Shown: positions 45,932-55,397, numbered from the stretch's first letter. The stretch: 64,000 bases of DNA from Aquabacterium sp. NJ1 (GCF_000768065.1 NZ_JRKM01000001.1:3826001-3890000); one strand, 5' to 3'. Program-made: numbers and translations. The notes: generated from the sequence alone by a model not told the origin.

Positions 45932-46389
45932 GCGTGCACCTCCATGGCTGCGCGTACAACAGTGGCATCGGCGGGGGCGATGGCGACCCACGCGTCTCGG
46001 ATCGGAGCCAGCAGCCTGACGCATTCATCCAGCGCTTCGGTGTCGTTGCGCAGGTTGCCTTGTGTCAGGCGCATGGTGATGTAGCCGTACAGATCGCACA
46101 GCTGCTGGGCGAGTTGGCCGCCGGCACGCATGTCCAGGCCTGCCTTGAGGCCTTCGTCGACGATGCGCACGGCCTTGGAGACCGCCGCGCACTTGGCTTC
46201 GATGTTGCGCGACTGCATGGCGCCCTTGGCCTGGGCGATGCTGTCGAGCGCACCGTTGAACAGCAGTGTGATGAGTTGATGCGCGGAAGCGCCGCTGACA
46301 CCGGTCTCGATGTCAATCTGGCGGTAGACGCTGCTCATGTTTTTTGAACCGAACATACTGGCGGAGGATCCGGTAGCAGTGGCGTACAT
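45928..46389 (-). CDS. fliS: Flagellar export chaperone FliS
   Basis: This 153-residue chaperone binds flagellin C-termini before export. Y-IDIETGVSGASAHQLITLLFNGAL is the FliS signature region, followed by four more helices and the YGYITMRLTQGN segment. It lies after the two fliD-type genes and overlaps fliT, so the two chaperones are probably made together. Confidence 0.93.
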   Translation of the reverse strand: MYATATGSSASMFGSKNMSSVYRQIDIETGVSGASAHQLITLLFNGALDSIAQAKGAMQSRNIEAKCAAVSKAVRIVDEGLKAGLDMRAGGQLAQQLCDLYGYITMRLTQGNLRNDTEALDECVRLLAPIRDAWVAIAPADATVVRAAMEVHA

Positions 46390-46494
46390 CTGGAGCTCTT
46401 GGGTGATGCTGATTTCAGCGTTAATGCTTTATCGGCATCACCCCTCGCAGCTTGAACTCCTGGGTGTGATGTGATCCCAGGAAATAGGCGGTAT

Positions 46495-47859
46495 TCAGGC
46501 CGCGTTTGCCGACATCGAGACGTCGTCTTCGTGCATGGACGACGTCGATTGCGCGTATTGCTCCAGCAGGCGCTGGCGGAACAGGGCGCCTGCGGCAGAT
46601 GGGTTGTCCTGCCCGTTGATGGGGGCCGAGGCACCCAGCGCCGCGGCCAGCGGGTCCTCGCTTCGGGTCAGTGCCAGCAGGCGTGTGGCCAGGCCCGATG
46701 AACGACCTGCGCCGCCACTGCCATCAAACAATTGTTCGACCTGGCTGGGGTCTTGCTGCAAGGCCTGGTTCAGTGCGCCTTCGTCCACCTGCAGCTGGCC
46801 GTCCTTGAGCTGGATGCCGATGGACTGGAAGGGCTGGCTCAGGGAGTTGGCACCGGCGTTCGCGCTGAAGGCTTCCTGGATGTGCTGCTCGATGGCGTGC
46901 GCCGCCTGCAGGCTGGGGTCCGAGGTGGACGGGTCGCTGGCGGCCAATTGGGTCGCCATGTCGTTGTAGGCATGCGCGAAGGACTGGATGTCCTGCACCA
47001 TGGCCTGCGTGTCGGACTCGACGTGGATCCTGACGGGATCAGGGCTTGTGCCATTGAGCCTGAGGGTCAGGCCCGACTGCTCATCCTCGATCAGGTTCTG
47101 CGGGGATTGCACCTGGCGACCATCGATGCGCAGCCGGGCGTCCTGCGCGGGCTGGGTCAGGGGGGCGTTGCCCTTCATGGACTGAGGGTCCACGCCCATG
47201 GATGCGAGCGCCTGTGCCGCTTCCGGTGAAGTCTTGCCGTCCGCTTCCGGGCTGGCCTTGAAGCCGTTGGCTTCGCCGGTGGCCGTCGAGCGCAGCACCA
47301 GGCGCGAGCCCGTGGCGTCAGAGACCACCAGGGCGATCACGCCCACGCCGGCCGCGTTGATCTTGTCGCGGATGCGCTCCAGCGAGGTGTCCTTGGGGCC
47401 CAGCATCACGCTGGCCTTGGGCCAATTGGGGTTGGTGGAAAAGGTGCTCAGCGAGGTGTTCCAGCTGCCCAGCTCGATGTTGAGCGTGCCGATGCCCACA
47501 ACGGTCGACAAGGACGAGAAGGTGGTGGAGGCCGTGCTTTGTGCCGTGGCCAGTGCGTCCACATTGATGGCGTAGTCGCCCGGCGTGGCTTTGTCGCTGA
47601 CAGCCTGGACCACCGCCTCGTTGTCCGATGTGGCCTTCGTGGCCTGCCAGGTCTGGGTCTTGTTCAGGCGTGCGGCCGCATCCATCACCGCGGAGGTGGC
47701 GCTGCGCAGCCTGGCTGCTTGCGAAAAGCGGGCGTCCGGTTCGCTGTCGGCCGAGGAGGCGTTCACATGGGCTTGCGGGCGCGCAAAAGCAGTAGCAGCG
47801 CTGACCATCATCTGGAGGTCAACGCCGTCAACTCTTGTTGCTGAGCCTACGGTAGCCAT
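46495..47859 (-). CDS. Second, divergent FliD-type filament cap protein
   Basis: This 454-residue protein resembles FliD in its middle and C-terminus: DYAINVDALATAQS, SLERIRDKINAAGVGVIALV, GSRLVLRSTATGE and FAHAYNDMATQL. The N-terminal GLGSGLD-type segment of standard FliD is missing. It has two FliD-like coiled-coil ends, but the C-terminal one is short. It follows fliD by 134 bp. It could cap a filament of the second flagellin, act as a hook-associated variant, or be degenerating. The start ATG at 47859 is preferred over an earlier frame start. Confidence 0.7.
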   Translation of the reverse strand: MATVGSATRVDGVDLQMMVSAATAFARPQAHVNASSADSEPDARFSQAARLRSATSAVMDAAARLNKTQTWQATKATSDNEAVVQAVSDKATPGDYAINVDALATAQSTASTTFSSLSTVVGIGTLNIELGSWNTSLSTFSTNPNWPKASVMLGPKDTSLERIRDKINAAGVGVIALVVSDATGSRLVLRSTATGEANGFKASPEADGKTSPEAAQALASMGVDPQSMKGNAPLTQPAQDARLRIDGRQVQSPQNLIEDEQSGLTLRLNGTSPDPVRIHVESDTQAMVQDIQSFAHAYNDMATQLAASDPSTSDPSLQAAHAIEQHIQEAFSANAGANSLSQPFQSIGIQLKDGQLQVDEGALNQALQQDPSQVEQLFDGSGGAGRSSGLATRLLALTRSEDPLAAALGASAPINGQDNPSAAGALFRQRLLEQYAQSTSSMHEDDVSMSANAA

Positions 47860-47993
47860 GATGCAGTCCTCTAAAGCCTCATCACACCTGTGAACAGCGG
47901 CCTGAGATGGCCCCATGCCATCCGCGTCACACCGCTTGTCCTGTGTTTCGGCTGGAACTGCTCAGCCTTGAGGGCTGAACCGTGAAAATGTCA

Positions 47994-49472
47994 CTAACCT
48001 TTATTCCAGTTTGTGATCATCTGTGTCACGTAGCTGCTTTGGCCGCTGATGTTGGCCATGGTCTGGTCCAGCGCCGTGTATTGCGCGCGCAGGCGCTTTT
48101 CGTACAGCGTGGCGCGGGCGTCCAGTTCATCCTGGCGCTTCTGGTTGTTGGCCACGGAGGTTTTGAGGCCGGCGGTGCGGGTGGTGAGTGCACCTTCGAA
48201 GCCCAGCAGGTTGTCACCCAGGGTGCGCAGCTTGGTGGCGATGCCATCCTGGCTGCTGTCGGTCAGGTTGGCGTTGGCGAACAGTTTTTTCACTTCACTC
48301 AGTTTGCCCAGCGAGTTGGTGAGCTTGGTGCTGTTCACCGCCAGCGTGCCATCGCTTTGTACCGTCACACCCACGGACGACAGGGTGTTGAACACCGATG
48401 AGTTGCCCGAGGTGCTGCCGATGGTCGCGCGCAACTGGTTGAGGACGCCCACGGCGGTGCTGTCGCCTTGCAAGGTGCCGGCCGTCTTGGTGGAATCGTC
48501 GTACTTGGTGTTGGTGCGCAGCAAGGTGACCAGCGAGGAGTAGGCGCCGGCGAAGTCGCTGATGGCCTTGCTGATGGTGTCGTTGTCCTGCTTGACCGTG
48601 ACGGTGGCGGGGTTGTCGGTGAGCACCGGCGGTGTGCCGCTGGACGTCACGGTGAGCTTGCCCACGGTGAAGCTGATGCCGGTCAGCACGTCCGAGAACT
48701 GGTTGGTGCTGGAGGTGACATCCACGCCGTTGACCGAGGCTGCTGCATCAGTCGCCGATTTGGCCAGCTTCGTGCCGGCGGTGCCGCCCGCCGGGTCATA
48801 GGCCAGGGCAGACAAGCCTGCGTCGTCGGTGTTGTTGCCGTCACCGGTGTCGTTGACCGTCACCTTGAAGGCGTTGGCTGCGCCGGTGGCACTGGAGGTC
48901 ATCACCAGGCGCGCGCCCTTGGAGTCCTTGACGATGGAGGCGGTGACCCCCGCGGCGGCATCGTTGATCTTGTCTCGGATGGCTTCCAGCGTGTCGGATG
49001 AAGCGATGCTGATGTTCGTCGTCTTGCTCGAAGTCAGCGTGGTGCCGTTCAAGCTGCCCAGGTCGATCGTCAGCGTGCCGCTGCCCAGTGTGGACGTGCT
49101 GGATGCCAGTGCGGTGTTGGTGACCACCGATTGGGTGGACGCCAGCGAGGAGACCGATACGCTGTAGCTGCCCGTGGCCGCGCCGGACGAGGTGGTGAAG
49201 CTGACGACGTTGCTGTCCGTGGACGAGGAGGTCGTGCTGTACCAAATGTCGGGGTTGGCCAGCTTCTGCGCGGCGTCGCGCAGCGTGGAAAGATTGGACT
49301 GCACCTGGCCGAATGCCGAGATCTTGGACTGGATCTTGTCGGCTTCGGTCTGAAGGGTGGAAATGGGCTGACGCTCCAGATCCACCAGCTTGGTCACGAT
49401 GGCGTTGGCATCCAGGCCGCTGCCAACGCCCAATGAGCTGATGGTTCCAGAGATTGAAGAGGTGCTGGTCAT
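47994..49472 (-). CDS. fliD: Flagellar hook-associated protein 2 (filament cap)
   Basis: This 492-residue cap protein catalyses flagellin assembly at the tip. The N-terminal SSLGVGSGLDANAIVTKLVD, the SYSVSVSSLASTQS repeat region, IRDKINDAAAGVTASIVKD and the C-terminal coiled coil with ANISGQSSYVTQMITNWNK are standard. It is Ser/Thr-rich, as expected of an exported filament protein. It is 140 bp downstream of a flagellin gene and upstream of the divergent fliD copy. Confidence 0.93.
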   Translation of the reverse strand: MTSTSSISGTISSLGVGSGLDANAIVTKLVDLERQPISTLQTEADKIQSKISAFGQVQSNLSTLRDAAQKLANPDIWYSTTSSSTDSNVVSFTTSSGAATGSYSVSVSSLASTQSVVTNTALASSTSTLGSGTLTIDLGSLNGTTLTSSKTTNISIASSDTLEAIRDKINDAAAGVTASIVKDSKGARLVMTSSATGAANAFKVTVNDTGDGNNTDDAGLSALAYDPAGGTAGTKLAKSATDAAASVNGVDVTSSTNQFSDVLTGISFTVGKLTVTSSGTPPVLTDNPATVTVKQDNDTISKAISDFAGAYSSLVTLLRTNTKYDDSTKTAGTLQGDSTAVGVLNQLRATIGSTSGNSSVFNTLSSVGVTVQSDGTLAVNSTKLTNSLGKLSEVKKLFANANLTDSSQDGIATKLRTLGDNLLGFEGALTTRTAGLKTSVANNQKRQDELDARATLYEKRLRAQYTALDQTMANISGQSSYVTQMITNWNKG

Positions 49473-49611
49473 CGTGATCTTCCTTCAGCGCCAGTCAAGC
49501 CGGATGGGGCCAGACATGCCAATGTCCGGTCGAGGCCGGACACCGTGTACTTCGGCACGAAGCCTCAGGACTTGAGCGCCCGGCTGGATAACCATCCATC
49601 CGGGGTGGTCA

Positions 49612-50457
49612 TCAACCCAGCAGCTTCAGCACAGTCTGCGGCAGCTGGTTGGCCTGCGCCACCATCGCATTGCCGGCCTGCTGCAGGATCTGGGCGCGTG
49701 ACAGGTTGGCGGTTTCTGCGGCGAAGTCGGCGTCCATGATCCGGCTGCGGGCAGCGGTCTGGTTCTCGGCGGCCACCTGCAGGTTGGAGATGATGGCGTC
49801 GAAGCGGCTCTGCGTTGCACCGTAGACGGCGCGTTCGGAGTTGACCTTGTCCAGGGCGCCGTCGATCGAGTCGATCACCGTCTTGAGCGCCGCCGAGTTG
49901 GCATCGCTGCCGATGGACACGGTGGTGCCGGTGACGGCCGTGATGCTCGCGTCAGCCAGCATGTTGGCCGTGGAGATCGTGATCAGGTCGTTGGCGGTGG
50001 TGTTGGCACCGATCTGGAAGTCCAGCGCGCCGGCACCCGAGGCCAGGATGTCCTTGCCGTTGAAGGTGGTGGCGCCCAGAACCCGGGTGATTTCCATCGA
50101 CAGCTGCTTGAACTCCTTGTTCAGGGAGTCCTTGTCGCTGGAGCTGTTGGAGGCGTTGCGGGCCTGCACAGTCAGTTCACGCATGCGTTGCAGCGCGTCG
50201 CTGACCTTGCCCAGCGCGCCTTCAGCGGTCTGGGCCAGCGAGATGCCGTCGTTGGCGTTGCGTGCCGCGACGTTCATGCCCTTGACCTGGGCGTTCATCC
50301 GCTCGGCGATGGCCAGGCCGGCCGCATCATCCTTGGCGGAGTTCACACGCAGGCCGGAGGACAGCCGCTGCATCGACACGGACAGCGACATCTGCGACGT
50401 GTTGAGGTTGCGCTGAGCGTTCAGCGAGTTCAAGTTGGTATTGATCGTCTGAGGCAT
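49612..50457 (-). CDS. fliC: Flagellin, paralog 1
   Basis: This 281-residue flagellin has conserved D0/D1 ends: [34 protein letters not shown] and the C-terminal ARSRIMDADFAAETANLS through LPQTVLKLLG. The central variable domain is short, so D2/D3 are largely lacking. It is close to the flagellin at 50693-51538, differing mostly in the middle. TAGGAG lies upstream of the ATG in a leader with a hairpin. Ser/Thr in the exposed middle are potential O-glycan sites. Confidence 0.95.
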   Translation of the reverse strand: MPQTINTNLNSLNAQRNLNTSQMSLSVSMQRLSSGLRVNSAKDDAAGLAIAERMNAQVKGMNVAARNANDGISLAQTAEGALGKVSDALQRMRELTVQARNASNSSSDKDSLNKEFKQLSMEITRVLGATTFNGKDILASGAGALDFQIGANTTANDLITISTANMLADASITAVTGTTVSIGSDANSAALKTVIDSIDGALDKVNSERAVYGATQSRFDAIISNLQVAAENQTAARSRIMDADFAAETANLSRAQILQQAGNAMVAQANQLPQTVLKLLG

Positions 50458-50486
50458 AACGCGCTCCTAAAGATTCGTCAGACTTC

Positions 50487-50500
50487 CGGCGATGGCGCCG
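50487..50500 (-). promoter_or_regulatory. Leader hairpin of flagellin paralog 1
   Basis: CGGCG-CCAT-CGCCG, about 30 bases upstream of the ATG. A similar hairpin lies at the same place before the other flagellin gene, within a shared CGGCGC-YATC-GCCGG sequence. Confidence 0.45.
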
Positions 50501-50622
50501 ACCTTCAGCTAGTCGCCGAAGGAGTCCAAAAAATTCCTTCAGCCAGTGGTATGGATGTTCGGAGTTTTCTTGAGAACCAAAAGTGCGAATAAAGGCCCCA
50601 TCGGCCCCCAATTTCAGACTGG

Positions 50623-50650
50623 CAAAGAAAAAGCCGCCCGAAGGCGGCTT
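50623..50650 (-). terminator. Terminator after flagellin paralog 2
   Basis: An 8 bp stem AAGCCGCC/GGCGGCTT around a TTCG tetraloop is followed on the minus strand by TTTCTTTG. Confidence 0.9.
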
Positions 50651-50692
50651 GTGGGGGCCGGCAGGGATGAACCAGCCGGTTTGCCTGGCGTA

Positions 50693-51538
50693 TCAGCGCA
50701 GCAGAGACAGGACCTGCTGGGGCAGCTGGTTGGCCTGGGCGATCATCGCGTTGCCAGCCTGTTGCAGGATCTGGGCACGTGACAGGTTCGCGGTTTCCGA
50801 CGCGAAGTCGGTGTCCATGATGCGGCTGCGAGCAGCGGTCTGGTTTTCGACCGAGACCTGCAGGTTCGAGATCACCGAGTCAAAGCGGCTCTGAGTGGCA
50901 CCGTACATGGCGCGCTCGGAGTTGACCTTGTCGATGGCGCCGTCGATGTTGTCGATCACCGTCTTGATCGCTGCGGCGTTCTGGCTGCTGTCGATCTTCG
51001 AGCTCGCGCCGGTCACAGCGGTGATGCTGGCATCGCTGTTCATGTTGGACGTCGTGACGGTGATGGTGTCGTTGCTGGTGGTGTTGGCACCGATCTGGAA
51101 GTCCTTGGCACCGGCGTTGGAACCGATGATGGTCTGGCCGTTGAAGGTGGTGCCGCCGATCACGCGGGTGATTTCAGAGGCCAGCTGCTGGTATTCCTTG
51201 TTCAGGGAGTCCTTGTCGCTGGAACTGTTCGAAGCGTTACGGGCTTGCACAGCCAGTTCACGCATACGCTGCAGGGCGTCAGAGACCTTGCCCAGCGCGC
51301 CTTCAGCGGTTTGAGCCAGCGAGATGCCGTCGTTGGCGTTGCGCACCGCGACGTTCATGCCACGCACCTGGGCGTTCATGCGTTCTGCGATGGCCAGGCC
51401 GGCGGCGTCGTCCTTGGCAGAGTTGATGCGCAGGCCCGAAGACAGGCGTTGCATCGAGGTGCTCAGCGACATTTGAGAGACGCTGGTGTTGCGCTGTGCA
51501 TTCAGGGACAGCAGGTTGGTATTGATGATTGAAGGCAT
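50693..51538 (-). CDS. fliC: Flagellin, paralog 2
   Basis: This 281-residue flagellin has the same architecture as paralog 1 ([51 protein letters not shown]) and ends VLSLLR. It has its own leader and terminator, so it is an independent transcript and could be the major filament protein. It is the flagellin nearest the glycosyltransferase island, which begins divergently at 51862. Confidence 0.95.
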   Translation of the reverse strand: MPSIINTNLLSLNAQRNTSVSQMSLSTSMQRLSSGLRINSAKDDAAGLAIAERMNAQVRGMNVAVRNANDGISLAQTAEGALGKVSDALQRMRELAVQARNASNSSSDKDSLNKEYQQLASEITRVIGGTTFNGQTIIGSNAGAKDFQIGANTTSNDTITVTTSNMNSDASITAVTGASSKIDSSQNAAAIKTVIDNIDGAIDKVNSERAMYGATQSRFDSVISNLQVSVENQTAARSRIMDTDFASETANLSRAQILQQAGNAMIAQANQLPQQVLSLLR

Positions 51539-51861
51539 GGTGCTCTCCTATGGTTGCAAAACTCCCGGCAGATAGCGCCGGCATGTAAACGCGGTGATAC
51601 AGCTACCGCACTGCCAGACCGTCGCTAGCTAACCGCATTGCCCAAAGTGGCGTCTTGCCACCAGAACCTCGGCCGGCTAACCGGACCACGGACCCTTTCA
51701 GAAGACCGTTGCTTTGCATATCGGCGTCCCTTTGTGTGGACTTGAGAGATTTACAAAACCCGGATTCGTGAAATAGTGTCGAGAGAAATGACATTGCTTT
51801 GCTGCGCATCTCCAACTCCCACGGGAATCGTTGATGTCTAGACTGATGGCACCTCTTCCTT
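51539..51861. other. Flagellin / glycosyltransferase divergent region with repeats and hairpins
   Basis: No gene is seen in these 323 bases. They contain the flagellin leader hairpin, the direct repeat GCTAACCG at 51628-51635 and 51676-51683, the stem GTGGC-GTCTT-GCCAC at 51647-51661 and CCGG-CTAA-CCGG at 51673-51684. A sigma-28 promoter was looked for but not identified with confidence. Confidence 0.5.
51565..51581 (-). promoter_or_regulatory. Leader hairpin of flagellin paralog 2
   Basis: CCGGC-N7-GCCGG, about 27 bases upstream of the ATG, is the counterpart of the hairpin before paralog 1. The GGGAG on the start-codon side of the stem is a possible CsrA contact (inference). Confidence 0.45.
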
Positions 51862-53814
51862 ATGAAATGGGTGTCATCCGCCATGCAAACCTCGACACAA
51901 GCCGTTTTCGGCCAACAAGCACGGCTTCTGAAGCAGGCGCATCAACATTGGGAACATGGCCTGGCGTTTTCAAAGAAGGCGCAATGGCTTGCCGCCGTCA
52001 AGGAGTTCGACAAAGCCTGCAAGGCGGCACCAGCCGACACCCTGTTCAGGTTGAACCTCGCACGAGCCTTGTTGAGATCGGATCAGGCCGAGCGCGCCAT
52101 TGAAGAGACGCGCCGCATCATGGAACAGGAGCCGGGCAACCTGCTGGCACGCCAGTTCATGGGTGAGTGCCTCTCGCAAGTTGGTCGCCACAGCGAAGCG
52201 GCGAGCTACATGCTGGATGTGCCTCCTGGCATGAAGCCCAGCGCCGAGTACCTGCAGATCCTGGGGAACACCTTGTTCAGTGCGCAGCGCTATAAGGAAG
52301 GCATCCAGGTCCTGTTTGATGCGCTGTCACAAGATGTGACCCATGCGATGAGCCATTACCGCCTGGGCATCTGCTTCAATGCCGTGGGCATGAAGGCCGA
52401 GGCCATTGAGTGCCTGACCACGGCATTGACCCTGGGCCTCGATGGCGGCGAGCTGGCGGCGCAAAGCCTGCGTGTGTTCATCAGCCGCGAACTGTGCCGT
52501 TGGGATGAAGCCGCCCTGGAGATGGAAGAGGTCAACCAGCTGCTGGATGCCTTGACCCCCGAGTCGGTCAACTGGTCCTCGGTGTTTGCCGCGGTCACGC
52601 TCAGTGGCGATGTGGGCCGCCAGCTGCGTTCTGCACAGGCCTGCGCCAACTTCTATGCGCATGGCGTCAAGCCTTTTGCACCCCGTGCACCACGCCCCTT
52701 GGGTCAGCGCCTGAAGGTGGGCATGGTGTCATGCGACTTCCACCACCACGCCACCACCATCCTGCTGGCCGAGGTGCTGGAGAAGCTCGACCCCGAACGC
52801 TTCGAGCTGCACCTGTATTCACACGGCCCGGATGAAGATAGCCCCATGCGCCAGCGCATCAAGGCCGTGGCCACCCAGTTTGTGGAAGTGGGCGACTGGA
52901 GCGACCAGCAGGTCGCGCAGAAAATTCGTGATGACGACATCGACGTGCTGATCGACCTCAAGGGCCACACGGTCAATGGCCGGCTGGGCATCTTCGCCCA
53001 CCGCGCGGCGCCAGTGCAGGCCACCTACCTGGGCTTCCCGGGCACCAGTGGCGCCACCTACATCGACTACATGATTGGTGACGCCGTGGTGAGCCCCTTG
53101 GGCGAAGCGCCGCACTACACCGAGAAGCTGGCGCTGATGCCGCATTGTTATCAGCCCAATGACCGCAAGCGCCCCTTGCCCCAGCCCGACAGCCGTGCTG
53201 CGCATGGCCTGCCCGAGGATGCCGTGGTGCTGTGCGGCTTCAACCAGCCCTTCAAGCTGTCGCCCGAGGTGTTCGATGTCTGGTGCGATCTGCTCAAGCG
53301 CACGCCCAATTCGGTGCTGTGGCTGCTCAACTGGCTGGGGGACGCCGAAAACATCCTGCGCCAGGAAGCGGCCAAGCGCGGTGTGGACCCGCAGCGCCTG
53401 GTCTTTGCCCGCAAGGTGCACATCAGCGAACACATCAGCCGCTTTGCCCTGGCCGACGTCTACCTGGACAGCTGGCCCTGTAACGGCCACACCACGGCCA
53501 GCGACGCCTTGTGGGCAGGCGTGCCGATGGTGACCTATGCTGGCCACAGTTTTGCGCAACGTGTGGCGTCCAGCCTGTTGCACAACGTGGGCCTGCCTGA
53601 TCTAATTTGCCAGGATCTGGACACCTACAAGGCCAAGGTGCTGGAGTTGGCGGCCGATGCCGGCAAGCGCCAGGCCTTGCGCGAGCACCTGCACCGCGCG
53701 CGCAATGAGGCGCCCTTGTTCGACAGCGATGCCTATGCGCGCGATTTTGGCGAGCTCCTGTGGCGCATGGCCGAGCGCCAGGCCCAGGGCTTGGCACCTG
53801 ATCATTTGAGCTGA
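51862..53814 (+). CDS. TPR plus GT41 (O-GlcNAc-transferase-like) glycosyltransferase
   Basis: This 650-residue protein has about four to five TPR-like repeats in residues 20-200 and then a GT41 (SPINDLY/OGT-type) catalytic region. Characteristic segments are VGMVSCDFHHHATTILL with the catalytic His, GFPGTSGATYIDYMIGD, FNQPFKLSPEVFDVW and YLDSWPCNGHTTASDALWAG. Such enzymes transfer a sugar to Ser/Thr of proteins. It is divergent from flagellin, so flagellin is the obvious candidate acceptor (inference). A start at 51862 or 51883 is possible; neither has a strong ribosome site. It is first in the glycan island. Confidence 0.82.
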   Translation: MKWVSSAMQTSTQAVFGQQARLLKQAHQHWEHGLAFSKKAQWLAAVKEFDKACKAAPADTLFRLNLARALLRSDQAERAIEETRRIMEQEPGNLLARQFMGECLSQVGRHSEAASYMLDVPPGMKPSAEYLQILGNTLFSAQRYKEGIQVLFDALSQDVTHAMSHYRLGICFNAVGMKAEAIECLTTALTLGLDGGELAAQSLRVFISRELCRWDEAALEMEEVNQLLDALTPESVNWSSVFAAVTLSGDVGRQLRSAQACANFYAHGVKPFAPRAPRPLGQRLKVGMVSCDFHHHATTILLAEVLEKLDPERFELHLYSHGPDEDSPMRQRIKAVATQFVEVGDWSDQQVAQKIRDDDIDVLIDLKGHTVNGRLGIFAHRAAPVQATYLGFPGTSGATYIDYMIGDAVVSPLGEAPHYTEKLALMPHCYQPNDRKRPLPQPDSRAAHGLPEDAVVLCGFNQPFKLSPEVFDVWCDLLKRTPNSVLWLLNWLGDAENILRQEAAKRGVDPQRLVFARKVHISEHISRFALADVYLDSWPCNGHTTASDALWAGVPMVTYAGHSFAQRVASSLLHNVGLPDLICQDLDTYKAKVLELAADAGKRQALREHLHRARNEAPLFDSDAYARDFGELLWRMAERQAQGLAPDHLS

Positions 53815-53820
53815 AGGGGC

Positions 53821-55389
53821 ATGAACATGATGTCCCTGATCCCAGCCCCTAACGGAAACCGGAGTGCTGTCATGACTGAACTGCCCCGCATCCACCTGAG
53901 CATCGTGCAGCCCAAGGGCTACGTGCATTCGCTGGGTTTTCTTGACCAGGCTCGCTACTTCAGGCACCAGTTCCGGCGCATGGGGGCCGAGGTCAGCATT
54001 GGCAAGAACCGTTTGCGCCACGATGCCGTCAACTTCGTGTTTGGCGCGCACCTGGGCTTCGAGGCCGACCTGCGCCAGCGCTACAGCTGCATCTTCGTGA
54101 ACCTGGAGCAACTGGGGCAGGGCGGTGCGGCGGTGTCGAAGGATTACCTGGCCCTGCTCAAGACTTCCGCCGTGGTGGATTACGACCAGGACAACATCCA
54201 GGCCTATTCGGCCCACCCCGACGAGGTGATGGTGGTGCCCTTCCTGTACGCGCCGTATCTGAAGCAGGCCGATGCCATCCCGCTGGCGCAGCGCCCCATC
54301 GACCTGCTGTTCATCGGCAGCATGAACGAGCGCCGTCGGGCGATGATCCAGCGCATCGAGTCCACCGGCGTGCAGGTCAGTGTGTTTGATGGCGCGCTGT
54401 ACGGCCCGGAGCGCGATGCCTACATCGTGCAGGCCAAGGCCGTGTTCAACGCCCACTTCTACGAGAGCAGCCGCTTCGAGCAGGCGCGCGTCTCGCTCTG
54501 CCTGTCGCTGGGCACACCGGTCATCTCCGAGCGTCGCCCGCAGACCCGCCCGCATGACGCGTTCGAGCACAGCGTGCTGTGGCTGGAGGAGGATCAGCTG
54601 GAGGCCTATTTCAGCCAGCAATTCGGCACCCCCGCTTTTTACGAGCAGGCCCGTGCGGCTTTGCAGGCCTTCGAACAGGCCGACCCCATCGAGCCGTATG
54701 CCGACCTGCTGGCCTTTGCTGCTGGCTTCGGGCGCACCCACCAGGAGAGGCGGCCTCACGCGCCGTGGCAGCCCACCCGGGTGCACCTCGGCTCTGGCCA
54801 TGACTACCTGCCTGGTTGGCTCAACATCGATGCCAATGACCTGATGCAGCCTGATCTGCACGGTGATTTTGCCCAGCCAGTGTTCCTGCCTTTTGCGGGT
54901 GACACGCCGCAGACGGGCCCGATCGAGATCCAGCCGGGTAGCGTCGAGATGATTTTTGCCAGCTCGGCGCTGGAGCAAGCCGACGATTTGCCCATGCTGA
55001 TGCGCAACTGCCTGGACATGCTCCAGCCGGCTGGCAAGCTGATCGTGCAGGTGTCGCACGAGGCGGCCATGAAGACTTGGCAGGACCCCACGCACAAGCG
55101 CGCCTTCAACGAAAAGACCTGGCTGGCCTTCACCGATCAGTTCTGGCAGCTGGGCTGGTTCGAGCACCGCTTCCAGGTGGAGCGTTTCGAGTACATGAAC
55201 GACAAGAACGAGGTGTGCGAACGCGCGCAGGCCAGCAGCATGAGCTTGTTGCTGCGCAAGGTGGAAACCACCGCGCAGGAGCGCTCGCTGGCGCGCACCA
55301 TGCAGGCCGACTTTGGCCCCTTGCCCGATGACGAGCTGGACGCGGTCGAGCTGACCAAGGTGGCGCCATCCGCGACGCGGGCGGCCTGA
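53821..55389 (+). CDS. Glycosyltransferase-methyltransferase fusion, putative
   Basis: This 522-residue protein seems to have two domains. Residues about 20-290 resemble a GT-B or CgeB-like glycosyltransferase (DLLFIGSMNERRRAM, FYESSRFEQARVSLCLSLGTPVISE in parts). Residues about 315-470 form a class I SAM methyltransferase (VHLGSGHDYLPGWLNIDAND, SALEQADDLPMLMRNCLDML). The SAM motif is HLGSGHDYL rather than a standard GxGxG. The start could be 53821, 53827 or 53872; GGAG lies about eight bases before the last. It lies 6 bp after the GT41 gene and is probably co-transcribed. Confidence 0.65.
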   Translation: MNMMSLIPAPNGNRSAVMTELPRIHLSIVQPKGYVHSLGFLDQARYFRHQFRRMGAEVSIGKNRLRHDAVNFVFGAHLGFEADLRQRYSCIFVNLEQLGQGGAAVSKDYLALLKTSAVVDYDQDNIQAYSAHPDEVMVVPFLYAPYLKQADAIPLAQRPIDLLFIGSMNERRRAMIQRIESTGVQVSVFDGALYGPERDAYIVQAKAVFNAHFYESSRFEQARVSLCLSLGTPVISERRPQTRPHDAFEHSVLWLEEDQLEAYFSQQFGTPAFYEQARAALQAFEQADPIEPYADLLAFAAGFGRTHQERRPHAPWQPTRVHLGSGHDYLPGWLNIDANDLMQPDLHGDFAQPVFLPFAGDTPQTGPIEIQPGSVEMIFASSALEQADDLPMLMRNCLDMLQPAGKLIVQVSHEAAMKTWQDPTHKRAFNEKTWLAFTDQFWQLGWFEHRFQVERFEYMNDKNEVCERAQASSMSLLLRKVETTAQERSLARTMQADFGPLPDDELDAVELTKVAPSATRAA

Positions 55390-55397
55390 AAACAAAA

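Noticed and set aside
51539-51620. Sigma-28 promoter for flagellin
   Set aside because: No TAAAGTTT/GCCGATAA-like pair with proper spacing was found by eye.
51603-51720. c-di-GMP class I (GEMM) riboswitch
   Set aside because: Some short pieces look similar, but the conserved GGGCAAACC and GACGCAAAGCC blocks are missing. It was kept only as an unassigned structured region.
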